Shown in pieces: positions 45,178-54,500 of a DNA stretch of 64,000 bases (positions are counted from its first letter, which is position 1; each line of letters begins with the position of its first letter). The position numbers and the translations under genes were made by a program. The DNA is from Verrucomicrobiota bacterium. Lineage in GTDB: Bacteria > Verrucomicrobiota > Verrucomicrobiia > CAIQCK01. Location of the stretch: the NCBI GenBank assembly GCA_026397915.1, contig JAPLTX010000055.1, forward strand, positions 62,001-126,000, given 5' to 3'. The notes beneath the pieces are model-generated. The model had not been told where the DNA came from. It worked only from the letters and a program-made list of their open reading frames with translations, and did not search any database.

Positions 45178-45183
45178 AGAAGG
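45178..45183 (+). promoter_or_regulatory. Ribosome-binding site fixing the start of the second GH36 gene
   Basis: AGAAGG lies 6 bp before ATG 45190. A GTG at 45160 overlaps the previous stop and is in frame, but it has no such site and would put a hydrophilic stretch before the signal peptide. Confidence 0.55.
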
Positions 45184-45189
45184 CTTCCG

Positions 45190-47199
45190 ATGAACAACTT
45201 GCTCATGTTGTTGGTTGCTGCTCTGGCGGCGACGGTCCTCCAAGCTGGCGCACAGGGACAAGCCTGCCGGCTGAATACCTGCTGGCCCGCTTTTGATTAC
45301 GACGGGAAACCGGCGCAGACGGACGGCGCGTTTTCAAAAACGATTGTGGCAGGCTCGCAGACCGGGACGGCACACTACTCCGCCGAGTCGCGAACGATGA
45401 CCGCCGCGGACGGGAAGATGCAGGTCCGGTTGGATTGCAGGAGCTACAAGAGTTTTCCCGCGGAGGAATGTGCCGTCCTGCTGTCGAACCTGTCGGAGGC
45501 GGAACCGACGGGAGTCACCAGCAACTTCCGGTCGGTGAAGCTCTCCGTAGACAAGTCAGAATCCGCGAAGACCGTCGTTCTGAATGTCCTCCGTGGTTCG
45601 ACCTGCAAGGCGACGGACTTCGTTCCGGAATCGTTCACGATTGAAGCCGGAAAAGAGCAGGTTCTGACGACGACCTGCGGGCGATCGTCGAACGATTATG
45701 TGCCGTTCCTCGAACTGAATCTCGACGACAAGAACGGCTATCTGTTCGCGGTTGGCTGGACGGGATCGTGGAAGGCGCGGTTCGCGAACACGGGCAAGGC
45801 GGTTGAGGTCGAGATCGGCATGGAGCGGACCAACTTCCGCCTCATGCCGGAGGAAACAATCCGCCAGCCGTCGGTCCTCGTTTTTGCCCGCAAGAACCAG
45901 ACGCGGCGGGAATTCAAGACGATGCTCCATCGGTTCATGCTCGAGAACAAGGTTCCGCGCGATTCCAAGGGGCGAGTGATTCCGCCGATTCTGGCGGTCG
46001 CGTCGGGAGGCGGGAACAAGACGCCGCAGATGATGGCCGACATCCTGCAATACTGCGTCGAGAACAAGATGCCGTTCGACACGTATTGGGTGGACGCCGG
46101 CTGGTATGGCGCGCCGCACGAGGACGAGTTGTATTCGAACTGTGGGCCGAACTGGGGGAAATACGTGGGCGACTGGCGCGTCAACACGACCACGCATCCG
46201 ACCGGCGACCTGTTGCCGATCGCCAACGCGGTCCACAAGGCGGGCCTGAAATTCCTGCTTTGGTTTGAGCCGGAGCGCATGACCGATTCCGCGCCGATCC
46301 TGCAGACGCATCCGGAATACCGGCACGGGCAGCTCGTTGATTTCGGCAATCCCGAGGCGCTCAAGTGGATTCAGGGCATGGTTTACGGAATGATTGAGAA
46401 GCATGGAATTGATGTTTACCGCCAGGATTTCAACATGGACCCCGGCCCCGTCTGGCGCCGCATGGATACGGCGGACCGCGCGGGCATCGCCGAGGCGAAG
46501 CACATCACCGGGATGTATCGGTTCCTCGACGACATGCGGGCGCGGTTCCCGGATATCCTGCAGGAGAACTGCGCGTCCGGCGGACGGCGCATTGACATGG
46601 AGATGATCTCGCGCGCCCACACCTACTGCCGCAGCGACTACTACATCGGGCGCAAGCCGAAGGACGCCGCGTTCATCCTGGGGCAGAATGCGACGCTCAA
46701 CCTCATGCCCTACTTGCCGTTCCAAGGCTGCGAGTTCAACTGCGTGCCGGTCGGCGACGATTACGCCGCGTTCAGCATCATCTCTTCGGGAACCGTCATC
46801 ACGCCGTCCGATTTCAACGGCGGAATTCTCCGGCGCAAGATCACCGCCGACGAAACGGCTTGGTTCAAAAAGGTCTTCGATGTCGCGGCCCGCATGAGGC
46901 CGTTCTACATGGGCGACTTCCATCCACTGACCGACGAGACGGGCGCCGGCGACGACATCTGGTGCGCATGGCAATGCGACCGGCCGGACTTGAAATCGGG
47001 CTTTGCCATATTCTTCCGGCGCGGCGATGCGACGGAGGCATCCCGGACTTTCAAACTTGGCGGAATCGAACCCAACGCGAAGTATGAAGTGGAAACCTAC
47101 GACGGCTCCGAGAAGACTGTAAACAGCTCCCAACTAAAGGACTGGACGGTCAAACTCAAGCCGCGGTCGTTCCAGTTGGTTTTCTACCAGAAGCGGTGA
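45190..47199 (+). CDS. GH36-family alpha-galactosidase-like protein, second copy
   Basis: A 669-residue secreted enzyme of clan GH-D. Signal MNNLLMLLVAALAATVLQAG; N-terminal beta domain with GSTCKATDFVPESFTIEAG; TIM barrel with YWVDAGWYGAP, FLLWFEPERMTDSAP, nucleophile Asp413 in VYRQDFNMDPG, ENCASGGRRIDMEM, and acid/base Asp483 in YCRSDYYIG. It shares more with the GH36 gene at 48974 (STCKATDF, YWxDAGW and RQDFN motifs) than with the one at 24138. It lies in the run led by the GH2 gene and is followed by a short orphan leader ORF. Likely acts on alpha-linked terminal galactose or a related sugar. Confidence 0.75.
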   Translation: MNNLLMLLVAALAATVLQAGAQGQACRLNTCWPAFDYDGKPAQTDGAFSKTIVAGSQTGTAHYSAESRTMTAADGKMQVRLDCRSYKSFPAEECAVLLSNLSEAEPTGVTSNFRSVKLSVDKSESAKTVVLNVLRGSTCKATDFVPESFTIEAGKEQVLTTTCGRSSNDYVPFLELNLDDKNGYLFAVGWTGSWKARFANTGKAVEVEIGMERTNFRLMPEETIRQPSVLVFARKNQTRREFKTMLHRFMLENKVPRDSKGRVIPPILAVASGGGNKTPQMMADILQYCVENKMPFDTYWVDAGWYGAPHEDELYSNCGPNWGKYVGDWRVNTTTHPTGDLLPIANAVHKAGLKFLLWFEPERMTDSAPILQTHPEYRHGQLVDFGNPEALKWIQGMVYGMIEKHGIDVYRQDFNMDPGPVWRRMDTADRAGIAEAKHITGMYRFLDDMRARFPDILQENCASGGRRIDMEMISRAHTYCRSDYYIGRKPKDAAFILGQNATLNLMPYLPFQGCEFNCVPVGDDYAAFSIISSGTVITPSDFNGGILRRKITADETAWFKKVFDVAARMRPFYMGDFHPLTDETGAGDDIWCAWQCDRPDLKSGFAIFFRRGDATEASRTFKLGGIEPNAKYEVETYDGSEKTVNSSQLKDWTVKLKPRSFQLVFYQKR

Positions 47200-47203
47200 A
47201 CAC

Positions 47204-47308
47204 ATGAAACCCACCCTCACACTCCTCACCGCCCTGCTGCTCGCGCCGCTGATTGCGCTGCATGTGGCAGTTCTGTCGAAACAACGCAAACTCCGGACAC
47301 CGTCATGA
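47204..47308 (+). CDS. Orphan 34-residue leader-peptide ORF
   Basis: This short ORF begins MKPTLTLLTALLLAPLIALH, almost identical in sequence type to the signal peptides of the genes at 12190, 26857 and 28169, but has no mature protein. After AVLSKQRKLRTPS it ends in TGA overlapping the ATG of the next gene (ATGA at 47305-47308). It may be the remnant of a deleted gene, or now serve to couple translation to the GH5-like gene. Nothing shows it is expressed. Confidence 0.55.
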   Translation: MKPTLTLLTALLLAPLIALHVAVLSKQRKLRTPS

Positions 47309-48696
47309 ACTCATCAATGAACTCATCAGATCACTCCATCACCCGCCGCGAGGCGTTGAAAATCGGACTCGCCACAATCCTCAACGCGGCGGTGGCGGCT
47401 CCCGGCGCGGCAGCGGCGGGCGCAGCCAAACAAGAACCCCTGGTCATTTCCTTCTGGATCTGGGCGTTGTGGGACACGGGAACCCATGGTTTCTTCAACG
47501 ACCTCGAGCTGCGCATGACGGAGTTGGTCGAGCGCGGCTTCAACTGCATTCGGATCGAGGGTGGCGCGGGGATCACGCATGACGCCGCCGGCCGGCCGCG
47601 CGGGGAACTGGAGTTCCTTGCCGCCCTCCCGGGCCACGCCCAGTTCACCCGCCAGATGGAGCACATGACCGGCGGTCGCGTGGATTTGATGCGGCGGCTG
47701 GTCACGCTCTGCACGGTCGCGCAACGTCACAAGGTGAAGGTGATCCTCTCGAGCTGGTATTTCCTGCACACGTTCTGGTTCACCGACGCGCGCGTGACAA
47801 CCGAGCTGCTGGGACTGCCGCCGGAGGAACGCTTCATCCGTTTCGCCCGGGGATTGGACCGGATTCTCGAAGAACTGAAACAGAAGGGCCTGGCCGACAC
47901 CATTGCCGCCGCCGAGATATTCAACGAGGTGAATGGCTCGGAGTTCGTCTCCGGGGCGCAGCAGAAATCCATTGATGTGTTACACAAGTTCAGGGGCCTG
48001 CATGAAGAGGCGTTGGATTTCCTGAAGGCGCGGCACCCGGATATCCGGTTCTCGCTGGACACCAGCTCGCCATGGGTGAATACCGATTTCGTCCCGCGCA
48101 ACGCGCAGGTCTGGACGTTCCACAGCTACTACCTGTGGAGTGTCTATAATGTCTTCGAGCAGAACCTGCTCAGGGCCGACGCGAACCTTGCCGATCCCGC
48201 GCTCTACGCTCCGATCCGCCGTTTCCTGCGCCGGGATCTCGTGCCGTTCCAGGCAATCCTCGACAGCCGCAAGGGGCGACCCCCGATCAATCCCGGTTGG
48301 TATCGCCGTATCTGGCTGTATCGCAACCTGGAGCCGAACGCCATGCCGGAACTGGAGCGACTGTTGGAAGAGAACCTGGAGAAGCACATCGCCGAATTCA
48401 AACAGAAGGCCACCGACTCGGTGGAGCAAGCCGTGAAACTGCGCGACAAGCATTTCCCCGGAATCCCGCTGGTGCTGGGCGAGGGTGCCAGCTACTGCGC
48501 GGATCATCGTCTCCGCTGGGAGGAGCGTTCCGACGCCTACTGGGAAATCGTGGAGCACGCCGCCCGCACCTGCCGCGAGCGTGGGTTGTGGGGTGCCGTG
48601 GCGCGCACCAATTCCGGCCCGGAAGATCCGGTCTGGCACGAATACCCCGAGCGTCTGCGGCGAGTGAACGCCGTCTTCCTGGGGAAGAAACCGTAA
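47305..48696 (+). CDS. Tat-exported GH5-like (cellulase-superfamily) hydrolase
   Basis: A 463-residue protein with a twin-arginine signal (ITRREALKIGLATILNAAVA). The first 12 bases (ATGAACTCATCA) are repeated exactly, so ATG 47305 or 47317 could be the start; 47305 overlaps the orphan leader stop. The body is a TIM barrel with WIWALWDTGTHGFFNDLELR near the start, candidate acid/base Glu208 in EIFNEVNG and candidate nucleophile Glu393 in LVLGEGASYC. Between them lies a long helical part (residues ~260-375) that is longer than in simple GH5 enzymes. No closer family can be named. It shares operon position with GH36 enzymes on both sides. Confidence 0.6.
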   Translation: MNSSMNSSDHSITRREALKIGLATILNAAVAAPGAAAAGAAKQEPLVISFWIWALWDTGTHGFFNDLELRMTELVERGFNCIRIEGGAGITHDAAGRPRGELEFLAALPGHAQFTRQMEHMTGGRVDLMRRLVTLCTVAQRHKVKVILSSWYFLHTFWFTDARVTTELLGLPPEERFIRFARGLDRILEELKQKGLADTIAAAEIFNEVNGSEFVSGAQQKSIDVLHKFRGLHEEALDFLKARHPDIRFSLDTSSPWVNTDFVPRNAQVWTFHSYYLWSVYNVFEQNLLRADANLADPALYAPIRRFLRRDLVPFQAILDSRKGRPPINPGWYRRIWLYRNLEPNAMPELERLLEENLEKHIAEFKQKATDSVEQAVKLRDKHFPGIPLVLGEGASYCADHRLRWEERSDAYWEIVEHAARTCRERGLWGAVARTNSGPEDPVWHEYPERLRRVNAVFLGKKP

Positions 48697-48815
48697 TCAC
48701 CGGGGAACGCGGACCGCTCGACAATGACGGCGATCTTTCACTCAACAAACAAAATCGGCGCAACTCCCGCGGCCGAATCAAGCCGCGCAGCAACGCCGCC
48801 CTGGCAAAAGATCAA

Positions 48816-48965
48816 ATGAAACACACGCTCGCGCTTCTTACCGCCCTGCTGTCGTGCGGCCTGCTCCTGAACCTGCTCCTCATCCGTAAAACCCTCGGCA
48901 CCCATCCCGTCGCCGAACGTCTGCTCCGGAACCTGCTCAACTACGCCGCCGGCCAATCCAAGTGA
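48816..48965 (+). pseudogene. Chimeric remnant: shared leader joined to the 3' end of a GH2-type gene
   Basis: A 49-codon ORF whose first ~19 residues (MKHTLALLTALLSCGLLLN) are the shared leader and whose last ~28 (LLIRKTLGTHPVAERLLRNL...) match the C-terminus of the GH2 protein ending at 43134 (LLIRENLGTNPVAERLLRNL...), down to the final GQSK. All of the mature body is missing. It reads as a deletion product of a second GH2-type gene. The 119 bp before it (48697-48815) hold no recognisable gene. Confidence 0.8.
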
Positions 48966-48973
48966 GGACCATC

Positions 48974-51415
48974 ATGAACATGACTCGTGCACTTCTACTC
49001 TCGTTTCTCATGGCTGCAATCGCTGCACACTGTCACGCCGCCAGCAGCAACTTCGACGCTTGGGCGCGCGCGGCGTTTCTCGGCGAGCCGATTGCGAAGG
49101 CGCCCGCGGCGCTGGGGCTGGAGGTGCGGCGGCAGGACCACGGCGAGTTCCAGAAGAACCTGTCGGTGATGAAGACGCCGCTGCGGCTCGGCGGGAAGAG
49201 CTACAAGCACGGACTCGGCACGCATTCGGTCAGCGAGATCGTCGTGCGGCTGGAGAAGCCGGCGAAGCTGTTTGAGGCGGAGGCGGGAATTGATAACAAT
49301 TACGACACGGACGGCAAACGCGGCAGCGCGGTCTTCGCGGTGGAGGTCGGCGGCAAGGAGGCGTTCCGCTCCGATGTGCAGCGCGGCAACGACGGGCCGC
49401 TGCCGGTGCGCGTGGAGCTTGGCGGCGCGCGGGAGTTCACGCTCCGCGTGCTCGATGCTGGCGACGGGCCGAGCCACGATCAGTCGGACTGGGCCGAGGC
49501 GGTAGTAACGTTCAAGGATGGCACGCGCAAGCGACTGGATGAACTGCCCGCGGCGGTTCCAAGCCTCGGGCTTGCGACGGTGCTGCCGTTTTCCTTCACC
49601 GTCGGCGGCAAGCCGAGCGCGGAGCTGCTGCCGTTGTGGAGGCGGACGCGCGATGAAAACCGACTGACGTATCGCGACGGCGCGACAGGACTGGAAGTGT
49701 GCTGCGAACTGACGCTGCGACCGGAGTTTTCGGCCGTGGAATGGGTGCTGCGTTTTCGGAACGCCGGCGCGGCGGATTCGCCGATGATCGAGGCGATCAA
49801 GCCGCTCGACCTCCGCATCGCCATGCCGGCGAAACGCGAGGTGGTGCTCCATCGTTCCAACGGCAGCACGTGCAAGGCGACGGATTTTCTGCCGGTGGAC
49901 GAGGAGTTGGTGGACAAGACGGATTTGCAACTCGCGCCGAACGGCGGCCGTTCGTCAGACGGTTGCCTGCCGTTCTTCAATCTCGATTGGGGCGATGGTG
50001 GCTTGGTCGGCGCGATTGGCTGGTCGGGCCAGTGGGAGATGAACGCGAAGCGGGCGAAGACCGAGTTGACGCTTCAGGCTGGCCAGCAGACGACGCGGTT
50101 CAAACTGCGGCCCGGCGAAAGCATCCGCACGCCGCGCATCCTGCTGGTGCGATGGGACGGCGGGGATCGTTTGCGCGGCCACAACTTGTTCCGCCGGCTG
50201 ATGCTGGCGCATTACGTGCCACGCATCGGCGGCGAGGTGGCGTTGCCGCCGCTGACGCAGAACACGTGGTTCACGTTCAACCAAGGCAACGACGTGACGG
50301 AGCAAAACCAGTTCGAGGCGATGGAAAGCATGGCGCGCATCGGCGTGGAATCGTATTGGCTCGACGCGGGCTGGTTCGAGGGTGGCTGGCCGACGGGCGT
50401 CGGCAGTTGGGTGCCGAAGGCGGCGGCGTTCCCGCGCGGGCTGAAGCCGGTCGGCGACGCAGCGCGCAGGAAAGGCATGGGCTTCGTGCTGTGGTTCGAG
50501 CCGGAGCGCGTCAATTCCGCCAGCCGCATCGCGAAGGAACATCCGGAGTGGGTCCTGCGCGATGGAACGGGCGACGGCTTGTTCAATCTCGGCGATCCCG
50601 CCGCGCGCCAGTGGCTGACCGATTTCATTTCGCGCTGCATCAGCGACTGGGGCATCACGGTGTTCCGGCAGGACTTCAACATCGCGCCGCTGCGGTTCTG
50701 GCAGGCGGCCGATGCACCCGACCGGCAGGGCATCACGGAGAACCGCTACATCGAGGGCCTCTACACGATGTGGGACGAACTACGGCGGCGGCATCCGAAG
50801 CTGACGATAGACAACTGCGCCAGCGGCGGCCGGCGGATTGATCTGGAGACTTGCAGCCGCAGCTATCCGCTCTGGCGCAGCGACACGCAATGCTGCGGCC
50901 GGGCCATGCCCGTGCAGGATCAGGTCCAGACCGCGGGTTTGAGCCTCTACGTGCCGTTGCACGCGGCGGGCGTGTGGAGCTTCGAGCCGTATCTGTTCCG
51001 CAGCGTCGTCACGACAGGCACGAGCATCTGCCAGGACTTGCGGAAGATGGATGAAGAGACGGTGCGGCAAGCCAAACGCGCCGTCGCCGAGATGAAAATG
51101 CTGCGGCCGTTGTGGCAGGGCGATTATTACCCGCTCTTCAACATCAGCCTCGACGAGACACAGTGGTGCGGCTGGCAGTTTCATCGTGCCGACCTCGACA
51201 AGGGCTTCGCGATGGTCTTCCGCCGCCAGCACAGCCCGTATTCACACGCGCAGGTGGCGCTGCACGGACTCGATCCGCAGGCAAAATACACCGTGAACTT
51301 CGCGGACGCCGGCCGCACCGAAGTTCTCACCGGCGCGCAGTTGCAGTCGTGGCAAGCGGCGATTGACGCGCCCGCCACAAGCTTGCTAATCGTTTATGAG
51401 CGCAAACGCGAGTAA
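48974..51415 (+). CDS. NPCBM-GH36 alpha-galactosidase-like protein
   Basis: An 813-residue secreted enzyme. An in-frame GTG at 48962 overlaps the remnant ORF stop, but ATG 48974 aligns with the start of the gene at 43145 and gives the signal MNMTRALLLSFLMAAIAAHC. Residues ~45-195 are an NPCBM-type carbohydrate-binding module (YKHGLGTHSVSEIVVRLEKP, FRSDVQRGNDGPLPVRVELG). Then a GH36 beta domain (NGSTCKATDFLPVD) and TIM barrel: YWLDAGWFEGGWP, FVLWFEPERVNSAS, nucleophile Asp567 in VFRQDFNIAP, DNCASGGRRIDLET, and acid/base Asp637 in LWRSDTQCCG. The C-terminal beta domain ends LLIVYERKRE. The binding module distinguishes it from the two other GH36 enzymes. Confidence 0.8.
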   Translation: MNMTRALLLSFLMAAIAAHCHAASSNFDAWARAAFLGEPIAKAPAALGLEVRRQDHGEFQKNLSVMKTPLRLGGKSYKHGLGTHSVSEIVVRLEKPAKLFEAEAGIDNNYDTDGKRGSAVFAVEVGGKEAFRSDVQRGNDGPLPVRVELGGAREFTLRVLDAGDGPSHDQSDWAEAVVTFKDGTRKRLDELPAAVPSLGLATVLPFSFTVGGKPSAELLPLWRRTRDENRLTYRDGATGLEVCCELTLRPEFSAVEWVLRFRNAGAADSPMIEAIKPLDLRIAMPAKREVVLHRSNGSTCKATDFLPVDEELVDKTDLQLAPNGGRSSDGCLPFFNLDWGDGGLVGAIGWSGQWEMNAKRAKTELTLQAGQQTTRFKLRPGESIRTPRILLVRWDGGDRLRGHNLFRRLMLAHYVPRIGGEVALPPLTQNTWFTFNQGNDVTEQNQFEAMESMARIGVESYWLDAGWFEGGWPTGVGSWVPKAAAFPRGLKPVGDAARRKGMGFVLWFEPERVNSASRIAKEHPEWVLRDGTGDGLFNLGDPAARQWLTDFISRCISDWGITVFRQDFNIAPLRFWQAADAPDRQGITENRYIEGLYTMWDELRRRHPKLTIDNCASGGRRIDLETCSRSYPLWRSDTQCCGRAMPVQDQVQTAGLSLYVPLHAAGVWSFEPYLFRSVVTTGTSICQDLRKMDEETVRQAKRAVAEMKMLRPLWQGDYYPLFNISLDETQWCGWQFHRADLDKGFAMVFRRQHSPYSHAQVALHGLDPQAKYTVNFADAGRTEVLTGAQLQSWQAAIDAPATSLLIVYERKRE

Positions 51416-51555
51416 TGCCCCTCTCCAGGGTGACCGCATCGCGGCCTGGTGTCTCGACAACCACGACCCCGTTGTCCATCGTGGCTAGGTCCGCCCGTTT
51501 GCTGAAGGCCCCCTGCTGGGACCGGTTGTGGCCGGAGTTGTTGAAAGGTGAGAAC

Positions 51556-54500
51556 ATGAAAAACATGCTGCGGCTCGGTGCCCTGGCGCTCGTCGGCGCG
51601 ATTACCGCCATCGCCGCCGACAAGGTTCAACCCGGCCATCGCCAACTGCTCGCCGACGGCTGGCAGTTGAACTCGTCCCTGCTCGTGCCGGAGGACGGCC
51701 CGCGTATCTCGACGGTGGGCTACAAACCGCAACGGTGGTTCAAGACGAGCGTGCCGAACACGGTGCTCAGCACGCTCGTGAAGAACGGCGTTTATCCCGA
51801 CCCGCGCTTCGGGCTGGATGCGTTCCGCATTCCCGATTCGTCCGACGAGTTCAACCGCAAGCACGATCTCGCGAAGTTCAGCTACCTGCCTGACAAACGG
51901 AATCCTTGGCGCGATCCGTATTGGTATCGGACAGAGTTCACGCTGCCGGTGATCGAGCCGGGGCGGCATCTGTGGCTCAACTTCAACTGCATCAACTACC
52001 GCGCCGACGTATGGCTCAACGGGGTTCGCATCGCCGAGCGGGACACGATGGCCGGCATGTTCCAGCGCTTCCGGTTCGACATCACGGCGCGCGCACGGGC
52101 CGGCCGCAACGCGCTCGCCGTGCGGATTCATCCCGTGGATCATCCCGGCGAGCCGGACGCGCAGTTGGATGTGTTCGGAAAGTCCCGCGGCGAGCACAAG
52201 GAGATCGAGCGCGACGTCACGATGATCGAGACGGTCGGCTACGACTGCATGATGACCGTGCCCGACCGCAACATGGGCATCTGCCAGGAAGTCTTTCTCG
52301 AATGGACCGGTCCCGTGGACATCCGCCACCCGTTCGTCGTCACCGAACTGCCGTTGCCGGACACGAGCCGTGCCACGCTCAAGGTGTCGGCGGAGTTGGT
52401 CAACGCCAGCGCGTCGCCGGTGCACGGCGTGTTGCACGGGCGCGTTGCGGGAATAGACGTAAGCTTCGAGCAGCCGGTGGAACTCGCGCCGAACGAGACG
52501 AAGCTCGTGCGCGTGGAGCCGAAACTGGTAATGCAACAGCCGCGGCTCTGGTGGCCGGTGAATCACGGGGAGCAGCATCTCTACGAGTTGAAGTTGGAGT
52601 TTGTTCCCTCGGTAGCTCGCGACTCCGTCGCGGGAATCCCGCCACGGAGTGGCGGGCTACAAAGTTCGGAGCAGACCGTCAAGTTCGGCGTCCGCCAGAT
52701 CACTTGGGAAATGCACAAACTCGATGGCTGGCACGGCCGGCGCGTGATGGTCAACGGCCGGAAGATTTTCTGCCGGGGCGGCTACATCCAGCCGGAGCTG
52801 TTGCTCGATTGGGACGCGCGCCGGATCGAAAACGAGATCCGTTACTTCGCCGACGAGAACACGAACCTCATCTATTTCGAGGACATCCCGAATCCGCCAG
52901 ACGCGTTTCTCGAAGCGTGCGACAGATATGGCGTGATGTTCGGCAACTGTTTCTACGCGTGCAGTTGGATGGACAGGCCGGGCCGGCCGGAAGACCTCGG
53001 TTTGCTGGAGCGTTGCACCGTGGACTTGGTGAAGCGCTACCGCAATCACCCCAGCCTCGTGATGTATATGTCCATGGACGAAGGTTTCACGCGCGCGGAG
53101 GTTTATTCGATGTGGCGGCAGCACGTCAGCGGCCTTGACGGCACGCGGTTCTGGATTCCCTCAGGCTATCTCGCCGACTTCAACAAGGGCGAGGCGACCG
53201 CAACGGCGGAGAAGTATGCGCACTTCCGCGAGGACCTGCCCACCGGCATGAACGATGTGTCGCCCAAGTCGTATGGATGGCAGGAGCCGGCGCAGTATTT
53301 CCGCTGGGTGCGCGAGGACCGGAGCTGGATGTTCAAGATGGAGAGCGGCTCGGCGTCGTTGCCGCCGATCAGCAGTCTCGCGAAGTTCCTGCCCGACCTC
53401 GGCGCACGCGGCACTAACGGCGCGCCGTTCCCGCTCACAGCGGATTGGGCGCATCATGGCGCGAACCACTACTACAAACCCTACGACCAGGCGCTCCGGC
53501 GACTTCACGGCGAACCGGAAAGCGTGGCCGACTATTGCTGGAAGGGGCACCTCGTCACCGCCGACCAGCACCGCTCGTTCTACGAAGCGGTCAACCACCG
53601 GATGTGGGAGATCACGAGCGGCTTCACGGAGTGGAAAATCAACTCCTGCTTCCCCGACGTGCAGTGGCAGAACTTTGATTACTTCCACAAGCCGGTCATC
53701 AGCCATTTCTTCATCAAGCGCGCCTGTGAGCCGCTGCACGTGCAGATGGACCTGATTGACCATGCCGTGAGCGTCATCAACTGCCGCCCGGAGGCGCAGC
53801 CCGGCCTCGAAGTCAGCGCGAGCGTCTTCGACCTCGACGCGAAGCCGCTCTGGCAACGCACCGCCAAACTCGACGCGCCCGCCAACGCCTTCCGCGAAGC
53901 GTTCGCCATCACGGGCCTGACCAATCTCGCGCCGTTCGTCTTCGTGAAGCTGCAACTCAAGGACGCCGGAGGCCGCGTGGTTTCTGATAATTTCTACTGG
54001 CTGCCCGGCCGCGACACCGCGGACTATAAGGCGTTGCAGAAGCTGCCGCTCGTGAAGCTCAACGCCACGGCATACATTGAAGAGGCGGGTGCCGAGAAGC
54101 TAGTTCGCGTGAAGGTCACCAACCCGACGAAGCAGATCGCCTTCTTCATCCAACTCGCGCTAACCAAAGGCGCAGGTGGAGCGGAAATCCTGCCTGTCAT
54201 CTGGAGCGACAACTACTTCAGTCTCGTCCCCGGCGAAACTCGCGAATTCACCGCGCGCGTCGCCACTCGCGACCTTGGTGGCAAGAAGCCGGTCCTCGAA
54301 GTCGGCGGCTGGAACATCCAGACCGATTATCGTTGTGCTGCATTGAAACCATCGCGAGCCAGCGTGAAAGCCGGCGAGTCGTTTACCGTCACCGCCCGCA
54401 TCACCGACACTTTTCTCGACGGCAGCCGCGTGGCGTTGCTCGTGGACGGCCAGCGCACGGACGAGAAATGGTCATGGGCGCGTGGGCGCAAAACCGATGA

